DNA of 64,000 nucleotides from Zea mays (GCF_902167145.1 NC_050104.1:7276001-7340000); one strand, 5' to 3'; shown: positions 26,093 through 38,759, numbered from the stretch's first letter. Translations and numbers: made by a program. The notes: generated from the sequence alone by a model not told the origin.

Positions 26093-26950
26093 CAGATCTT
26101 TGAAGTCCATGGAAGATTTTATTATTTCTTTCCAACCATATATTCCACCAGAAACAGATGAGGAGTCCATCGAAAATCTTCTTTGACTCCTTGCAGCAAA
26201 GACTCCTTAATCTCTTCCACCAATCATACAACAACCCGAGGTTAGAAACGCCACATAGGAAGGACAGATTGGCCTAAGATAGGATCATGTCCCATACCTC
26301 TGTAGAAAACGAGCAGTCTTTGCCTAAATGGGGGCATAGTTTCCTGTGATAAGTTGCAAAGGCAACAAATTGGATTGCAAGGCCATCCCCGCTTTTGTAG
26401 GTTGTCCGTAGTCAGAATTCTGTTATGCAACAGGGTCCATGCAAAAAACGACATTTTGGATCAGTTCTCGTCTTCCAGCTAGGAGAGATTTTGATTTTAC
26501 AAAAATTCGTGGTGAACTAAATTTAATATGCACTACTTGAACTGTATCTCCCATTCGTTGTTCACCTCCATAAAATAGTATCGTCGAGATCATTGAGTTC
26601 ATGCATGTTATCGATACCTTGCTAGACGGAGATGAATTCTTTTATTTCTTCCTCTTATGTGTAAGGAGAACAGAAGTGCATCCAACGATTGTTTGTAAGG
26701 GCTTGGCACACCGAGATATTCTTCCTCTTTGCTTTCATGAATAAGGTTGGTGCAATGTTCCTTGGCGCCTGACCTTGAATCCAGCTCGATCTCCAGAAAT
26801 CTGCCATTTTGCCATCACTAATTGTTGCAATTGTAGATGCATTAAATAGATCGACATCTGCTTTATCACAAGGTAGTTGCAAAGCAGCCCATGCTTTATC
26901 TCTATTCATCCATCGAAGTCTTAACACTCTTGCAAAGCGCTCTAGATCAA
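26093..26950 (-). pseudogene. LINE ORF2 C-terminal remnant (second copy)
   Basis: Minus-strand frames at 26242-26454 (zf-RVT-like, KRGWPCNPICCLC) and 26655-26950 (an RT C-terminal linker starting DLERFARVLRL) align with the LINE at 10.9-11.8 kb. Multiple stops are present. The frame continues across the solo LTR at 30521. Confidence 0.8.
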
Positions 26951-29900
26951 TGTCACACCTGGTTTTAGAAGGCAAACCGAATGCGAACCATGTACGTGCC
27001 AGGATCAGCAATTCACGTACACAACAGTTACATAACTGGACATCATCACATAGTGCTCAAATAATAACATAAAAGGGGAATAATAGTTGATTACATCATA
27101 TGTCTGAGACATCCACATAGTCTTTGCAATAATCAAAGTGCGGAAAAGAAACGTAGATACACGCGGCCTTCACAGGCAGCCAACTGGGGGTTGCCGCTAA
27201 CCCACGCCTAGAACTCGTCGTAATCTTGGAACTCCTGGAAGTCTCCTTCCACGGCTTCATCTTCTCCTGTGCAGTGGTTGCAATGTGGACAACCTGGGGA
27301 TGGGGGGGTTTGGTGTGTAGAGCAAGGGTGAGTACATAACAACATACTCAGCAAGTGTCCTGTTTGGCTGTAGTGGACTAGCTTTATGTGGGGGTTCAAG
27401 CAGTTGCTTTTAGTTGGTCAGATTATTATTACTAGTAGAGAGAGCCAGGTTTTAGAATTTACCCACATTATTAACCCAAATGTACCCTTTTCAAACGGAA
27501 AGAATACCACTTACCCTTACCATAGCCAATGCTAAAACCATCATTCTCATTACCACCTGTAATCCGAACATCTCTGATCAAGTGCCACTAATCAATGGAG
27601 CTCCCTTGGCCGCTCATAACCGCGAGCACGACTGATATATCAGTTTTCAAACACTCTACAGAGGTTGCACACTTTACCGACAAGCCGTGATTCCCTTTCT
27701 GCCCGGAGATCATGACGCTCCATTGATCACTACCAAGGTGACCTAGCAGGGTATCACTACGTAGCCTTTATAAAGATTCCCTGGGGCTGTAGCTGCCTGT
27801 TAGGTTTCCTAAATGCACCGCACTTCTCCCCAAGGGGCGAACCAAACTTGGCGGAGCGAGCCGCATACACCGAGCCCCATTAACGACACGACGGCTAAGC
27901 GAACTACACCCCGGTTCCTCTAATTATTCAGCTAAGGGCGTCCCACTCCACCCTCATGGTTGCACTGTTTTCCTGGGCGGTCATCCAACGAACAGGTCCT
28001 TACGGAGAGGTACTCGAGAAACCGCTCGAGCCCCCTTAAATGCCACAAGTATAATATCATAATAAAGAAGGAAAACAACGTATCATTGATAAATCTCATC
28101 ATGTTCATTGACTAGTGTTAAGCACTAGCATGAAGCTAAACAATAATAACCCAACCCAAATAGGTAAACAAGGACATGGATAACAAAAGCTAGTCAATCC
28201 TTAGGTATAACTGTGTAAATGCGGGAAGTGAATTATAGAATGTATAGGACAAAGATAGGTCAAGGGACACTTGCCTCCACCAACCAGCTGTTGCTCAGGG
28301 GCTTCTACTGTGAGTTATTCGGGCTCCTCAACCAGATCGTTCTCTATGCGAGCGCAAACATACATACATCCATCCATTCGAATTAGGAAATAAACAGTAC
28401 ACCATACAAGAGAGCAGATAAGTCAAATATGCATAAGATATGACATACGATATTGCATTTGCCATGGCTAGAAAGAGAAGAAGGAAGGTCTCGCAGTGGT
28501 TAAAGCTATAGTCGAAGCGTAGTACGGGTAGATGCATAACTAATTATTACGTGATCTAGTTCCACCTAGTTACACTAACAAGTATTAGTCACATGCACTA
28601 ATAGAATTATAACTATTTTCAATTGGTCATCATTAAACAAGGTCAATGATTAACTACATGAAATAACTAATGTAATCAATTTCTGAATTGAGTTTCCATT
28701 TATTGATATAAATAACATGATCAACGCGCATAAAATATACGGGGGGGTACACAGGCACGTCTAGGGGTAGACGAGCGCGCCGAGGGCACGGTGAGCCGTG
28801 CCAAAGCACCGCGCGGACCACGCGAGCAAGCGCGCGCACGCCGGGGCCGAGCCGCGCACGCGTCGCGCCGCGCTACACAAGGGCACTGCAGCCGTGCGAG
28901 CCGAAGTCGTGCCTGGCCGGGGTCGCGCTACGTAGGGGCCACGCTGTGCAAGGGCAGGGACCGGGCCGCGCCACCACGGCCGAGGCAGACACGCGTCGCG
29001 CCATGGCGAGCAGGCCGGGCCACTGCGAGCGTGCCGGGGAGGACGGGTGAGCGCGGGCGAGGGCGTCGCACCGAGGCTGGACCGCGCCATGGCCGGGGCA
29101 AGCCGCGCAGGGGTGTGCGCACCACGCCGGGCCGCGCACTCGCCGGGACGGGGGCCGTGCGCGCCAGGGCGGCGAGCGCCATGGCCGCGGGCGCACCGCG
29201 CCGGGTAGGGGCAGGGGCCGGAGCCGGGGGCAAGCGCGCGCGCAGGGCGCCGCGCCACCACGTCGGGCCGCGGGGACGGGGGCGGGCGCCATGGTCGCGT
29301 CAGGGGAGCTCGCCGGGGCCGGAGCAGGGGAGCTTGCCGGGACGAGGCGGGGTGCAGGGGTCGTGGGCCGCGCCGAGGCCGAGAGCCGCCGCGCGCAGGG
29401 AGGGGCTAGGGCGGACGGACGCGCCACGGCCGCGCCGGGACGGGACGCGAGGGAGGGGGAGCCGGGGGCCGCCGCAAGCAGGCGCAGGCGAGCGCCCTGG
29501 CCGCGAGCCGTGCGGGGCGAGCGGGCGCGAGCGCGCCGGGGCCGCCGAGGCCGGGCCGCGCCACGACCTGGGCAGGGGGCTGCGCGGGCGCGTCACGCAG
29601 GGAGGGGGGCGCCGAGCCGGGGCAGGCGCGTCAAGGAGGGAGCCGCGTCGAGCCGGCCGCGCAGGACCAAACGGCGTCGTTGCCGCGTGCACCGAGGCGG
29701 GCCACCGTGGCCGTGCGAGGCGGGGAAGAGGGAGGAGGTCGCGGTTGGGCCAAGGAAGAAGAAGGGAGGGGGCGGGGGAAGAGGAGGGGGAGGGGCTCAC
29801 CGCGGGCGAGGATGACAAGGCGATTTCGGGCGGCGAGAGTGTCGTGGAGAGGAGGGAGAGAGAGATCGCGCGTCGGGGGGGTAGAGGAGAGTAGGGAGGT

Positions 29901-30520
29901 GGTTTTTGGGCGTTAGGGATGACAGGTGGGCCCCACCAGGGGCGACGGCGGCGGCGACGTAACCGTCCGCGCGTGGGGGACACGGGGGGGGTGCGGCTGG
30001 GCCGCGCGCGCCGGCCCAAAGGAGGGGAGGCGCGAGGGGGGGCCGCGGGGGCGAGCTGGGCTGCCGAGCCAGCCAGCCCAAGGGGGAAGAGGGAAGGGGG
30101 GCACCGGCTGGGCCACGGCGACACCGGCCCACAACGCGGAGGGGAAGGGGAGAGGGGGAAGCAGGCCGGGGGGAAAGGGCGGCTGGGCCGCGGGGGGGAA
30201 GGCTGGTTGGGCTACGCAAGGAAGCTGGCCCAAGAGAGAAGGGGGGTTCCTTTCTATTTTCTATTTCTTATTTAGCTATAACCTTCTACTAAGTGCATGC
30301 TTTATGTAAACCAAGCCATTACACACAAGGGAAATTGATGTGTGGTTCAACATGATGCAACAACCAAAGAAACCCACTTCTAGGATTTACTAATACATGA
30401 CATAGAGTTTTGGAAATGGGTAAGGTTTAGCGAAAAGAAATGGGAAAAGAGAGGTAACGCCCGAATTTAGCGAGTGAAGGAAAAAAGAAAAAATGCAACT
30501 CGAAAATTCGGGGCGTTACA
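26951..30520 (-). mobile_element. Solo LTR of a Del/Tekay-type gypsy element
   Basis: On the minus strand the segment starts TGTAACGCCCCGAATT at 30520 and ends GTGTGACA at 26951, the TG...CA form of an LTR. It is bracketed by the 5-bp duplication ATCAA (26946-26950 and 30521-30525). At 3,570 bp it has no gag/pol, primer site or internal LTR copy. It shares words with the LTRs at 41224 and 53807 (start TGTAACRCYC, the TATATCAG block, the GGGTATCACTACGTAGCC block). The most economical explanation is recombination between two LTRs of an element that had inserted into the LINE. The GC-rich part (28760-30240) produces long overlapping open frames on both strands; these are composition artefacts. 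Confidence 0.88.
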
Positions 30521-30525
30521 ATCAA

Positions 30526-32888
30526 GGATGCCAAGACCTCCCTTATTCTTTGGCAAACAAGTTGTAGCCCAGTTGATCAGGCAATCACCCCCATTACATG
30601 AATCCGAATTTTCTCCTTTCCAAAGGAAGTTCCTTCTGATCTTGCTAATCATTTTAAGTAACCATTTCTGAGCTGGGAAAATAGTTAGAAGATAAATCGA
30701 TTGTGCGATCAACACAGATTTAACCAAGGTTTCCCTACCTGTCTTTGAAAGAAGTCTACCTTTCCACCTAGCAAGCCTCTTATTGTTTTTCTCAATTAGA
30801 GGTTGAAACTCTATTCTTTTTATATTCCTTAAGTGAAGAGGTAGCCCAAGATACTTTCCAGGGAAGTTAGAATACTTGCCCGAAAAAACTTCCATTAAAT
30901 TTAGCCATAAAGATTTTGGATAATGTATTAGAAAAATCTATGTTTTCTCAAAATTGATCTTTAGACCTAAACACCCTTCGAAAGCTTCTAGAATTCTTTT
31001 CAAAACTTTGAGGTCTAGTTTGTCTGCTCTAACAAACACCCCTGCATCATCTGCATATAGAGAATAACAAAATTTTGCCCTATTGGGTAATACCTGGCCC
31101 AAGAGCCCCTCATGAGCTGCCATTTCAATCATACGCTGAAGGGGGTCCATTACGAGGATGAAGAGAAAAGGCGATAGTGGGTCTCCCTGATGCACCCCTC
31201 ACATGTGCTTGATTGTTTCGGTTTGCTGACCATTAATAATGATTTTGGAAGAAGATTAACCAAGGATGGTAGCAATCCAATCTCTCCATTTTTGGGTGAA
31301 GCCGAGGGCTCTTAAGACGTCTAGAAGATATGCCCAATTAAGATAATCAAAAGCTTTTGATATGTCTAGCTTGATGAATAGAGTTGCTTGTTTGCTCTTA
31401 TGAAGTTTTTTAATCACCTTCTGGATGTAGAGGAAGTTATCATGAATTCATCGTTTTGAATGAAAGCATTCTGGGCAGTGGAGACAATTTCATTCATTTG
31501 CGACGCCAGCCTTGTTGCCATGATTTTGGTTATAATCTTCATACGACTATTTGTAAGGTTGATTGGTCTAAACATATCTATCATGTCAGGATTCTACCTT
31601 TTTGGTAGAAGAACAATGTTTGCCTCATTGACCAGATGTAGGCTTTTGCATTTATGGTGATAAAAATCATTGATCGCTTTGGAAAGGTCTTCTCTAATCA
31701 CCTCAAAACAACCCTTGTAGAAAAGCCCTATGAATTCATCAGGTCCAAGCACTTTCTCTAGATGCATGCCCATAACTGCATTCTTAATCTCATCATCATT
31801 GATCATGGCGTACAAATCGGATAACTCAAAAGGCGAGTAGCCCAGATTTTCCCAACGAACAACACTGTTCCTCCCACCTCTACTGCCAAGAATCTCAAGG
31901 AAATGTCGATGAGCCTCTTGTAGCTTGTCTTCCTGACTAGTTAACAGGCAGTCTCCACGATTCAATGATCTAATAATTTTTTTATTTTTCTATGATTGGC
32001 CATCAAATGTATTTTTTTGTGTTCGCATCACCTAACCGCACCCAAGTCTGTCTGGCATGTTGTCTAGCAATTGATAACTGGATGCCTGCAAGGCAAAGAA
32101 TTTTGATTTTAACCTTCTCCTAAAGTCAAGCTCATCGCTAGAAAGTCTTCTATTTTTCTGTGCCTTTTCCAACATGGTAAGGACAATCTGAATGATAGCC
32201 AGTTGCACTTTGATGTTACTAATCGTGCGTCGTCTCTAGGCTTTAAGAGCTCTGGCCGTGCGAACCATTTTAACATGTAGCCGAAGGATGGCACTAGAGG
32301 AGTTAACTGTGGGCGTCCAAGCTTGTTGAACTACTTCTTTGAATCTGTCTATGTGTACCCAATAGGATTCAAAACAAAACCCTTTATAGAAATTACAAGA
32401 AGAATGACCCTGCATTAATAACAGATAGTGGTCCAAAGTCATGGTACAAATTGCCTGCAAATTAGCCGATAGATAGAGATCATACCACTCAGTAGTTGCC
32501 ATCAATATATCAATCCTAGACATCGTAGGATCATCCTGTTCATTCGACCAAGTGAATTTTTTACCAATAAGGTCCAGCTCTAGGAGCTGTAGAGCGTCAA
32601 TAGTTTGGTTGAACTTCCTCATTATTCTACTGTTGATTGCTCCCTTATTCATTTGACCAAGTGAATTCCACCTGATGCTCCCTGAGAGGGTAAATGCGCA
32701 GTATGCTTTGCAAGCTTGTAACCCATAGTGTCCTTCAATAAACCTTTAGTCCAATTCATAATTTTTGTCTCTTGAAGACAAACCAAAGTTACGCTTGTAG
32801 AAAGAATTGTTTGCCTCACACTTTCACGCTTAGCAGGGTCATTTAAACCCCTCACATTCCAATATAAAGTACAACAGTTTGTATTCAT
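30526..32888 (-). pseudogene. LINE ORF2 N-terminal part (second copy)
   Basis: It starts with an ATG at 32888 (WNVRGLND endonuclease opening) and continues through EN and RT, with QGDPLSPFLF and YADD near 31060, to the solo LTR. Compared with the copy at 14390, about 245 bp of the endonuclease region is missing around 32648-32667. Many stops are present, so the copy is dead. Confidence 0.85.
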
Positions 32889-33500
32889 TAGATGATAAAC
32901 ACTCCTCTACTTGAATAGACATTACCACATAAAGGAGATAATAGAGGTAACTTAACACCTGATGCAGACTGGCAGCCATGATCACCAATAACATTCTAGA
33001 ACAGATACACATGACCCACAACACACATAATAGTTCCAACCATAAATTAGTAAGATACAGAGGGATGAGGATCCAATGATTCGAACACCACCACCAGGAC
33101 TACCAAATACCATGCAACGGCCAATAGTCTAGCAAAAGAACCTGCAGCACACCATGCTCTACCCCCAGACAAGAGCAAGGGAGAATTAACTTTGAACACA
33201 TAATATAAAAACTAGAACCACTGATAACTCAATCAGGACGAGCGGTTCATTTTCCCGAAGCAGCTTTGATGATGGAGGCCTTAAGTGGCGACACTCTGCG
33301 TCCCCTGAACTTGCTTCCTTTCTTCCCCTTCCCTTGATTTGCCATCTCCATAATTGCGTCCATCTAATCCTTGCTGAGCGGTCTTGAGAAAAGGCCTTCA
33401 ATTTGTTCAATAGAATTTACATGATTATTGGAGGTCGACGCACTTGAACATTGATATTGTATGGCTGCAGAATTATCTAACTTGGCAATGAGAATTTCAA

Positions 33501-33842
33501 CACTTTTTTTTCAAAACACACAAAATGTAACCACCTCCTTGCAGACTCTGCCCATAACACCATGATGAGGAAGAACATGTGATACTATGGTTTGGTAAGT
33601 CCTGCTTTTTTTTTAAAAAAAAAAGAGGACAAGAGAAAAGAATTGCTATCTGCATGTGTTGTAGGGGACACCGGACACCGTTGGATCTTTTCCGCCAGGC
33701 ACAGACGGCACACAAATACACAACGAAAGCGTGCTCCTCAGACTTGAGCTGCCACTGCCATGCATCAATGGTCTGTACAATCTGTACTGGTCTAGTCATC
33801 TTGCCTACACACAACATTCCACTACGGTGGCTCGCAGAAGCT
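33501..33842. other. 3' flank of the phosphatase gene
   Basis: This is the stretch between the LINE truncation point and the stop codon at 33843. Read on the gene strand it probably contains the 3' UTR, but I cannot place the polyadenylation site. A T/A-rich tract lies at 33606-33625. Confidence 0.5.
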
Positions 33843-36124
33843 CTACGCCGCCGTCTTGTCATAGCCGATCCGCGCGTTCACGGAGTAGTACGCTCTCCTG
33901 ATCTTGCTGCCATCGTCGGCGTCCAGCTCGACGGCGAACACGCCACAGACCGGCCGGTGGTCGGAGAACCTGGACTCGCCGCGCAGGTACTGCAGCTGCT
34001 CGATGCCGTCGCCGCGCCACAGTATCCGGTCGCACCTACACTGACATGTATGGCCTTCGGTAACGCATACGTGGTCGAGAGATGAAGCATGACAGTGTCG
34101 GAGTGATCGACCGATCGAGTACGTACCATGCCGGCGTCCTCCGCTTCTTCTTGGACTTGGCCGTCTCGCCGGCGTACGCGTCGGAGTTGTGCGTGTACTT
34201 GTACGTGGGCGCGAAGCAGATCTTGCCCTCGTTCCAGCCACTGAACACCCTTCCTGCTTCTCTCTCGATTATCAGCTGCATGCAGAAATTGTTGTGTTTT
34301 ACCAGATCTTACACTGACGATGATCAAAACTGCTGTGTAGATGGTTCATAGTTACCTGATCTTTCTTCAGAAGCTCGTCCCAGTCATTCTCCTCGAGCAA
34401 CGTTCTCGTCTCTTCGTAGCTTAGCGACACTCGGTAGTTCAGGTCCCCAAGCCATATCATCCGGCTGTGTTATTTAGCATTGTGAATTTGGCGTGAGCAC
34501 TGCAATCTTATGGCGCCGTTAGGTTTTCATATAGGTGGTTGCTTTCGTTCTACTCTAAAGCTTACTCGTGCTCAAGAATCTTTTCGGGGACTCTATGGCT
34601 GGCCGGCAGCTTGCAGGCGCGGGGGAAGTGCGCGCTCCGGAGGATCTCGGCGACGTCGGCGTTGCGGCGCAGCTCGTCGCCCTCCTTCTCGCCGGAGGCC
34701 AGGTGGCTGCAGACGAAGCAGAGGCTGGTGCGGTGCAGCGTCATGCTGATGGCAATGCAGCCCTTGTTGCCGAGCCAGCCCATGATGCCCCTGCCGACGC
34801 AGTCGACGCGGAGGTGGCCGACGTGCTCCACCAGCTCCCTCTTCACCCACACCGACAGGAACAGCCCCACCATCTGCTTGCTCCCGATCAGGCAGTAGCT
34901 TATGCTGCCGCCGCCGCCGCAGCCAGGCTCGCACTGCGCCGTCGGCGTGCCAGCGCCACCGCCGTGGCTTGCTGCTTCCGTGTCGTTGTTGCACCCGCTG
35001 GTGGATGTCTCGCCGTCGCCGGCGGCCGCTTCGGCCTCTGCATCGGCGCGGTACACGGACGCGCGTATCTCCGCTGCCCGGCGGCGCATGGACGACGGCT
35101 CGGTGGAGCAGTTGCAGGTCTTGACGAGCGCGCTGTCGACGCGGTAGCTGTTGCTGAGCACCTTGAGCGACGGCGTCTGGAAGAAGAGCGAGGAGTCGCG
35201 GCGGCGGTGGTGGCGCCGGGAGTCTGCGGGCGGCTCCGGCGGCGGCGGGTCGTCGTCGTCGTCGGGCTGCTCCTGGGTCTCGTTCAGCGCCTGGTGGATG
35301 AGCCCCAGCCACCTGGACGCCGGCTCGTTGTCCTCCACGACCAGCACGTTTCCGGCGGTCAGGGGAACTATCTCCTGAAACCTATACTCGTGGCGTCAGA
35401 TTACTTCAGAACCATGCAAAAAGTACGTACGTACCAAATATACAGACAAGACATCCAAACACAAATTTATTACGAAATGCGGATGTGGCCGTACCCCAAG
35501 ACGTAAATGTCAGGCGATTCTTCAACCTGGAGAAAATCTTGCAAGTTGAGCCTGTTGCTCGGAGTCTTTCCTCCAACATTCCATGTGGCAACAAACATCC
35601 TGCATCCACGTATTAGTCGGAGAGGTCATGGCCATGTCATCTTCTGTACGTAGGAGCTAGCATTACATGATTTTATCAGCGTCATATAAGGTTCAGATCA
35701 ATTGAACATCGATCGTGATTAATTACTGGTACTGGCGTGTGTCATCCTTTTGCCTGTTGCTGGGCAAATCCACATGGTGCAGGCTCGCGCTCTTCAACCG
35801 CGCCCGTGCTGCATTGCAGCTCTGCGCATCTGCAGCATCAGCGAAATTTTATGTATTTGCATTTGCACTGCGGCGCACAAATTATCTGAAACTCTTGCAC
35901 ACAACCAGTTTGCCAAATTGCTGTAGAACTGAAATTGACGATGATGCGAGCATGTGCTAACCTGCACCATTCATGTCCCTCCCTTTCATGTCGAAGACGT
36001 TGGACATGGCGCCCTGTGAACACAAACGGGCGCAATCAGAAACGCGCATTGCAGAATGTAATCCCGTTTCCAGTTTCCGCCATGGCGACACTGCTGGATC
36101 GCAGGACGTGAGAGGGGCCTGACC
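33843..36124 (-). CDS. Type I inositol polyphosphate 5-phosphatase
   Basis: This is a host gene of the plant 5PTase family, which removes the 5-phosphate from inositol phosphates (and in some members phosphoinositides) in lipid signalling. From splice sites and phase, the exons are: an exon ending 36124, then 36013-35962, 35599-35495, 35381-34566, 34464-34356, 34275-34127 and 34035-33843 (stop TAG). Together they give 473 residues plus an unknown N-terminus. Family motifs appear in order: [55 protein letters not shown] and SDHRP. All five introns between the placed exons and the one at 36014-36123 have GT/AG ends and join in phase. A low-complexity region (acidic, proline, arginine) interrupts the large exon, as in other plant members. 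There is no in-frame ATG between 36124 and an upstream stop near 36240, so the first exon start is unresolved. Repeats flank the gene on both sides. Confidence 0.9.
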
Positions 36125-36400
36125 GTTGCCTGGCTCCTCGTCGTAGTTCACGTGGTCTGTTGCTTGAGGAGGAACCCGGAGATTTCCGCCATTTCTGCCG
36201 CCTCGAGTCTGCCGCGAAGGGTGCTCTGCCCATCCAAGCTATCGAGCGAGAAATGTGGTGGAGGTAGACGACGGGGAAATGAAGGGTAATTGGGTGGTCG
36301 GGAGGGACTTGTGTGAAAAGCCTGCTTGAAATGCCAGCAAAGCAGGGCATCTGTTCGTTTGCCCCGGTCAACCTTTTTCTTGTCCTTTCTCTTATTCTCA
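36125..36400 (-). other. 5' region of the phosphatase gene
   Basis: This stretch contains the rest of exon 1 and presumably the 5' UTR. The frame entering exon 2 is open back to a TAG near 36240 but has no ATG. Either a further upstream exon or a non-ATG/annotation difference is needed. No TATA box was recognised. Confidence 0.45.
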
Positions 36401-36599
36401 GGGGGTGTTTGAATGCACTAGAGCTAATAGTTAGTTGACTAAAAAATTGCTAGTGGAATTAGCTAGCTAATAAATATTTATCTAACTATTAGCTAATTTA
36501 CTAAAAGTAGCTAATAGTTGAACTATTAGCTAAGCTGTTTAGATGTTTTCGGCTAATTTTAGCAGCTAACTATTAGTTGTAGTGCATTCAAACACCCCC
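36401..36599. mobile_element. 199-bp MITE, 5' of the phosphatase gene
   Basis: The termini GGGGGTGTTTGAATGCACTA and TAGTGCATTCAAACACCCCC are perfect 20-bp inverted repeats. TCA occurs outside both ends (36398-36400 and 36600-36602), a 3-bp duplication as in PIF/Harbinger (Tourist) MITEs. The interior is rich in AGCTAATAGTTAG-like words that extend the foldback. Confidence 0.85.
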
Positions 36600-36804
36600 T
36601 CAATCTCAATGCCAGTTAAAAAAATCGAGATGTTAAAAAAGGGCCAAGTTCTTAGGATTTTGTATAACTTAGAATAAAGCCCTCTGAATTCTGAAATAGC
36701 TGTCCTCATAAGCAATCTTTTGATTTGACTATCATGTCCTACTCAAAAGTAAAGATCTTTATTAGCGCTAGTGTGATCTGAAACAGTTGTTCCTCATGAG
36801 TCAT

Positions 36805-37830
36805 AAGCAGGATTGGACAACTTGTCAGCCTACTCGACTCATGGTAAGCTCAACTTGGCTCGTTTTAATTTGTCATGAGCGAAACTAACATCTCAATTCG
36901 GTTTGTTAACGAGTCAACTCAAATCGAGCTCGGACCAGCTTATTAGCTCGAATGAGCTAGAATTCGTTTTAACATCTCAGACAATTCTTATGTTATTGGT
37001 TCATTCATTCCAAAAAAATATTAAGTCATTCTAGCGGACAAACAACATTTAATTTATTGTATGTAACTTTAAGTCATTCTAAAGTCTAGGCAACATTTAA
37101 GTCATTTTAGGCTACATTAAGTAATTCAAAAACATTAAGGGTCTGTTTGGTTAGGCTGTGGTTGTGAAAAAAGTTGCTGTGAGATGTGAGATGTGGAAAA
37201 AGCTGTTGTAGGTTGTAAGCTGTTAAAAAGCTAAAAACCGTTTGGTGGAAACCACTAAAAGTCGTTAAAAATTCTTCGATATATGTTTTCATAGTTCCAT
37301 CCGAAAAGCCACTAAAAGCAGGTCCAGGGTTGCTTTCAGATTTGCACTACGAGAAAGTCGGCTTTTAGAAAAAGCTGCTTCCTGGATCCAGCCCTTTGGT
37401 TGGCTTTTGGCTTTTAGGGGGGCAAAAGACAAAGCCAAAAGTCAAACCAAACACACCCTAAGTCATTTTAAACGAGATGACTCGGCTCACGGTGACTTGG
37501 TAGGGCGGGTGCGGGGGCGGCTCGGCCTGCTGGCTAGGCTGGCTGGCTCGGTCGTCTTGTTGAGCGGGGGACAGAGCCACGCGTGGGTGCGTGCATTAGG
37601 TGGGCGGGCGGGCACGCTAGGGTACGGTGGTCCATCACATAGGTATATATATATATAGTTTTAAATTATTACTCGCGAGCTAAATAAGCCAGCTTGAGCT
37701 CGTAAATAAGCTGAGTCGAGCTAATTCTCTAGCTTGGTTTTTTTAACGAGCCAAACCAGCTTATTAATCTAATGAGTCGGATCGAGCTCGGTCGAACCGA
37801 GACAAGCTAGCCTAGCTCTAGCCATGAGCA
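36805..37830. repeat. GCTCG-rich element, interrupted by a MITE
   Basis: CTCG/GAGC-rich segments at 36825-36975 and 37480-37810 flank AT-rich DNA and a nested MITE, recalling the arrangement at 20421-20903. Edges and family are uncertain. Confidence 0.4.
37139..37458. mobile_element. Tourist-like MITE, 320 bp
   Basis: The left end GGGTCTGTTTGGTT and right end AACCAAACACACCC are complementary with one mismatch. TAA flanks both ends (37136-37138 and 37459-37461), the classic Tourist (PIF/Harbinger) duplication. There is no coding sequence. Confidence 0.85.
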
Positions 37831-38009
37831 ATCTACGTGTTATGTTATACTTTTCTTTATCTATTGCCTACCTTGACCTATATATGTGGTATAAACATGG
37901 TCCAACAAATCACATCAACATCCGCATTGCATATTAATGTCTCCCCAATATTCTTTTTCATTGCTAAATATCACATTTTAATCATTATAGCACTCATAAT
38001 GCAAAAACT

Positions 38010-38012
<3 letters not shown>

Positions 38013-38102
<90 letters not shown>
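38013..38102. repeat. (AT)n microsatellite, about 45 units
   Basis: A 90-bp alternating AT tract directly left of the element end at 38111. It mirrors the tract at 55-163. Confidence 0.97.
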
Positions 38103-38105
<3 letters not shown>

Positions 38106-38759
38106 ATATTAGGAGCCCTGGGCTTCCAATAACTAGAGGAAGGTCAGACCAGACAGTGCAACTCGGTCGAGCCGGACCAGGTCCAGACGTCTATAAAAGA
38201 AAAAATCTGAAGTGCTAGGGTTCAGTTTTTTACGCCCCATCCCGATTCATTAGCGACGGCGGTTGCCCGATAGCGTGCGCGGCGGTGGACCCCCGGCCAG
38301 TGGCTGCGGTGGCCGTGGCTCCCCGACCTCGACATGCGGTGGCGGCGATTCTTCGATCCGGAGTAGAGGCGGCGGTTCCTAAGTCGGCAGCGGCTCCCCG
38401 ATCCAGAGGGCGAGCGACGACAGTGCCCTTGTGCGGGCAAGCGGCGGCGTCCCCGGGGCCCCGAAGCGGCGACACTTCCAAGGCCGGCGAGCAAGCGACA
38501 CCCCTCGATGTGCGAGTAGCGACGGCGACACACGAGGCGCGAGGTTCGAGCGGCGTCACGGAAGGGTTTGAGGTGCGCGCAGCGACGATCGCGCATGACA
38601 TCCTTCGATCTGGCGCAGTTCGGTCGGCCCGAATGACGACATACATCTGTGCTTATATCGTCGACGACGTCCTCCGACGACTACCTCCTTTGATTTGTGT
38701 TTTTTCGATTATTGTGTTTTATGTCTACCACATGTATTATTTACGCTAAAAATTGTACG

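Larger units (their letters stand above)
25908..33500 (-). mobile_element. 5'-truncated LINE, split by a solo LTR
   Basis: The minus-strand 3' end, an A tail (T run 25908-25914 on plus) followed by GAAAGG, matches the LINE at 10680. Homology runs through zf-RVT, RT and EN into the end of ORF1 and stops near 33500, so the 5' part is missing. About 4.0 kb of LINE sequence is interrupted at 26950/30521 by a 3,570-bp LTR. No convincing target duplication was found (AAAATAC at 25901 versus AAAACAC at 33513 is only suggestive). The truncated end lies about 340 bp beyond the stop codon of the phosphatase gene. Confidence 0.9.

Noticed and set aside
28761..30309. Long overlapping open frames on both strands, up to 367 codons
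   Set aside because: Very high GC with few stop codons in all frames; Arg/Ala/Gly/Pro-rich products without motifs, lying wholly inside the solo LTR.
34568..35506. 312-codon plus-strand frame across the phosphatase gene
   Set aside because: It is the shadow of the large minus-strand exon, whose translation has clear family motifs in phase with its neighbours.
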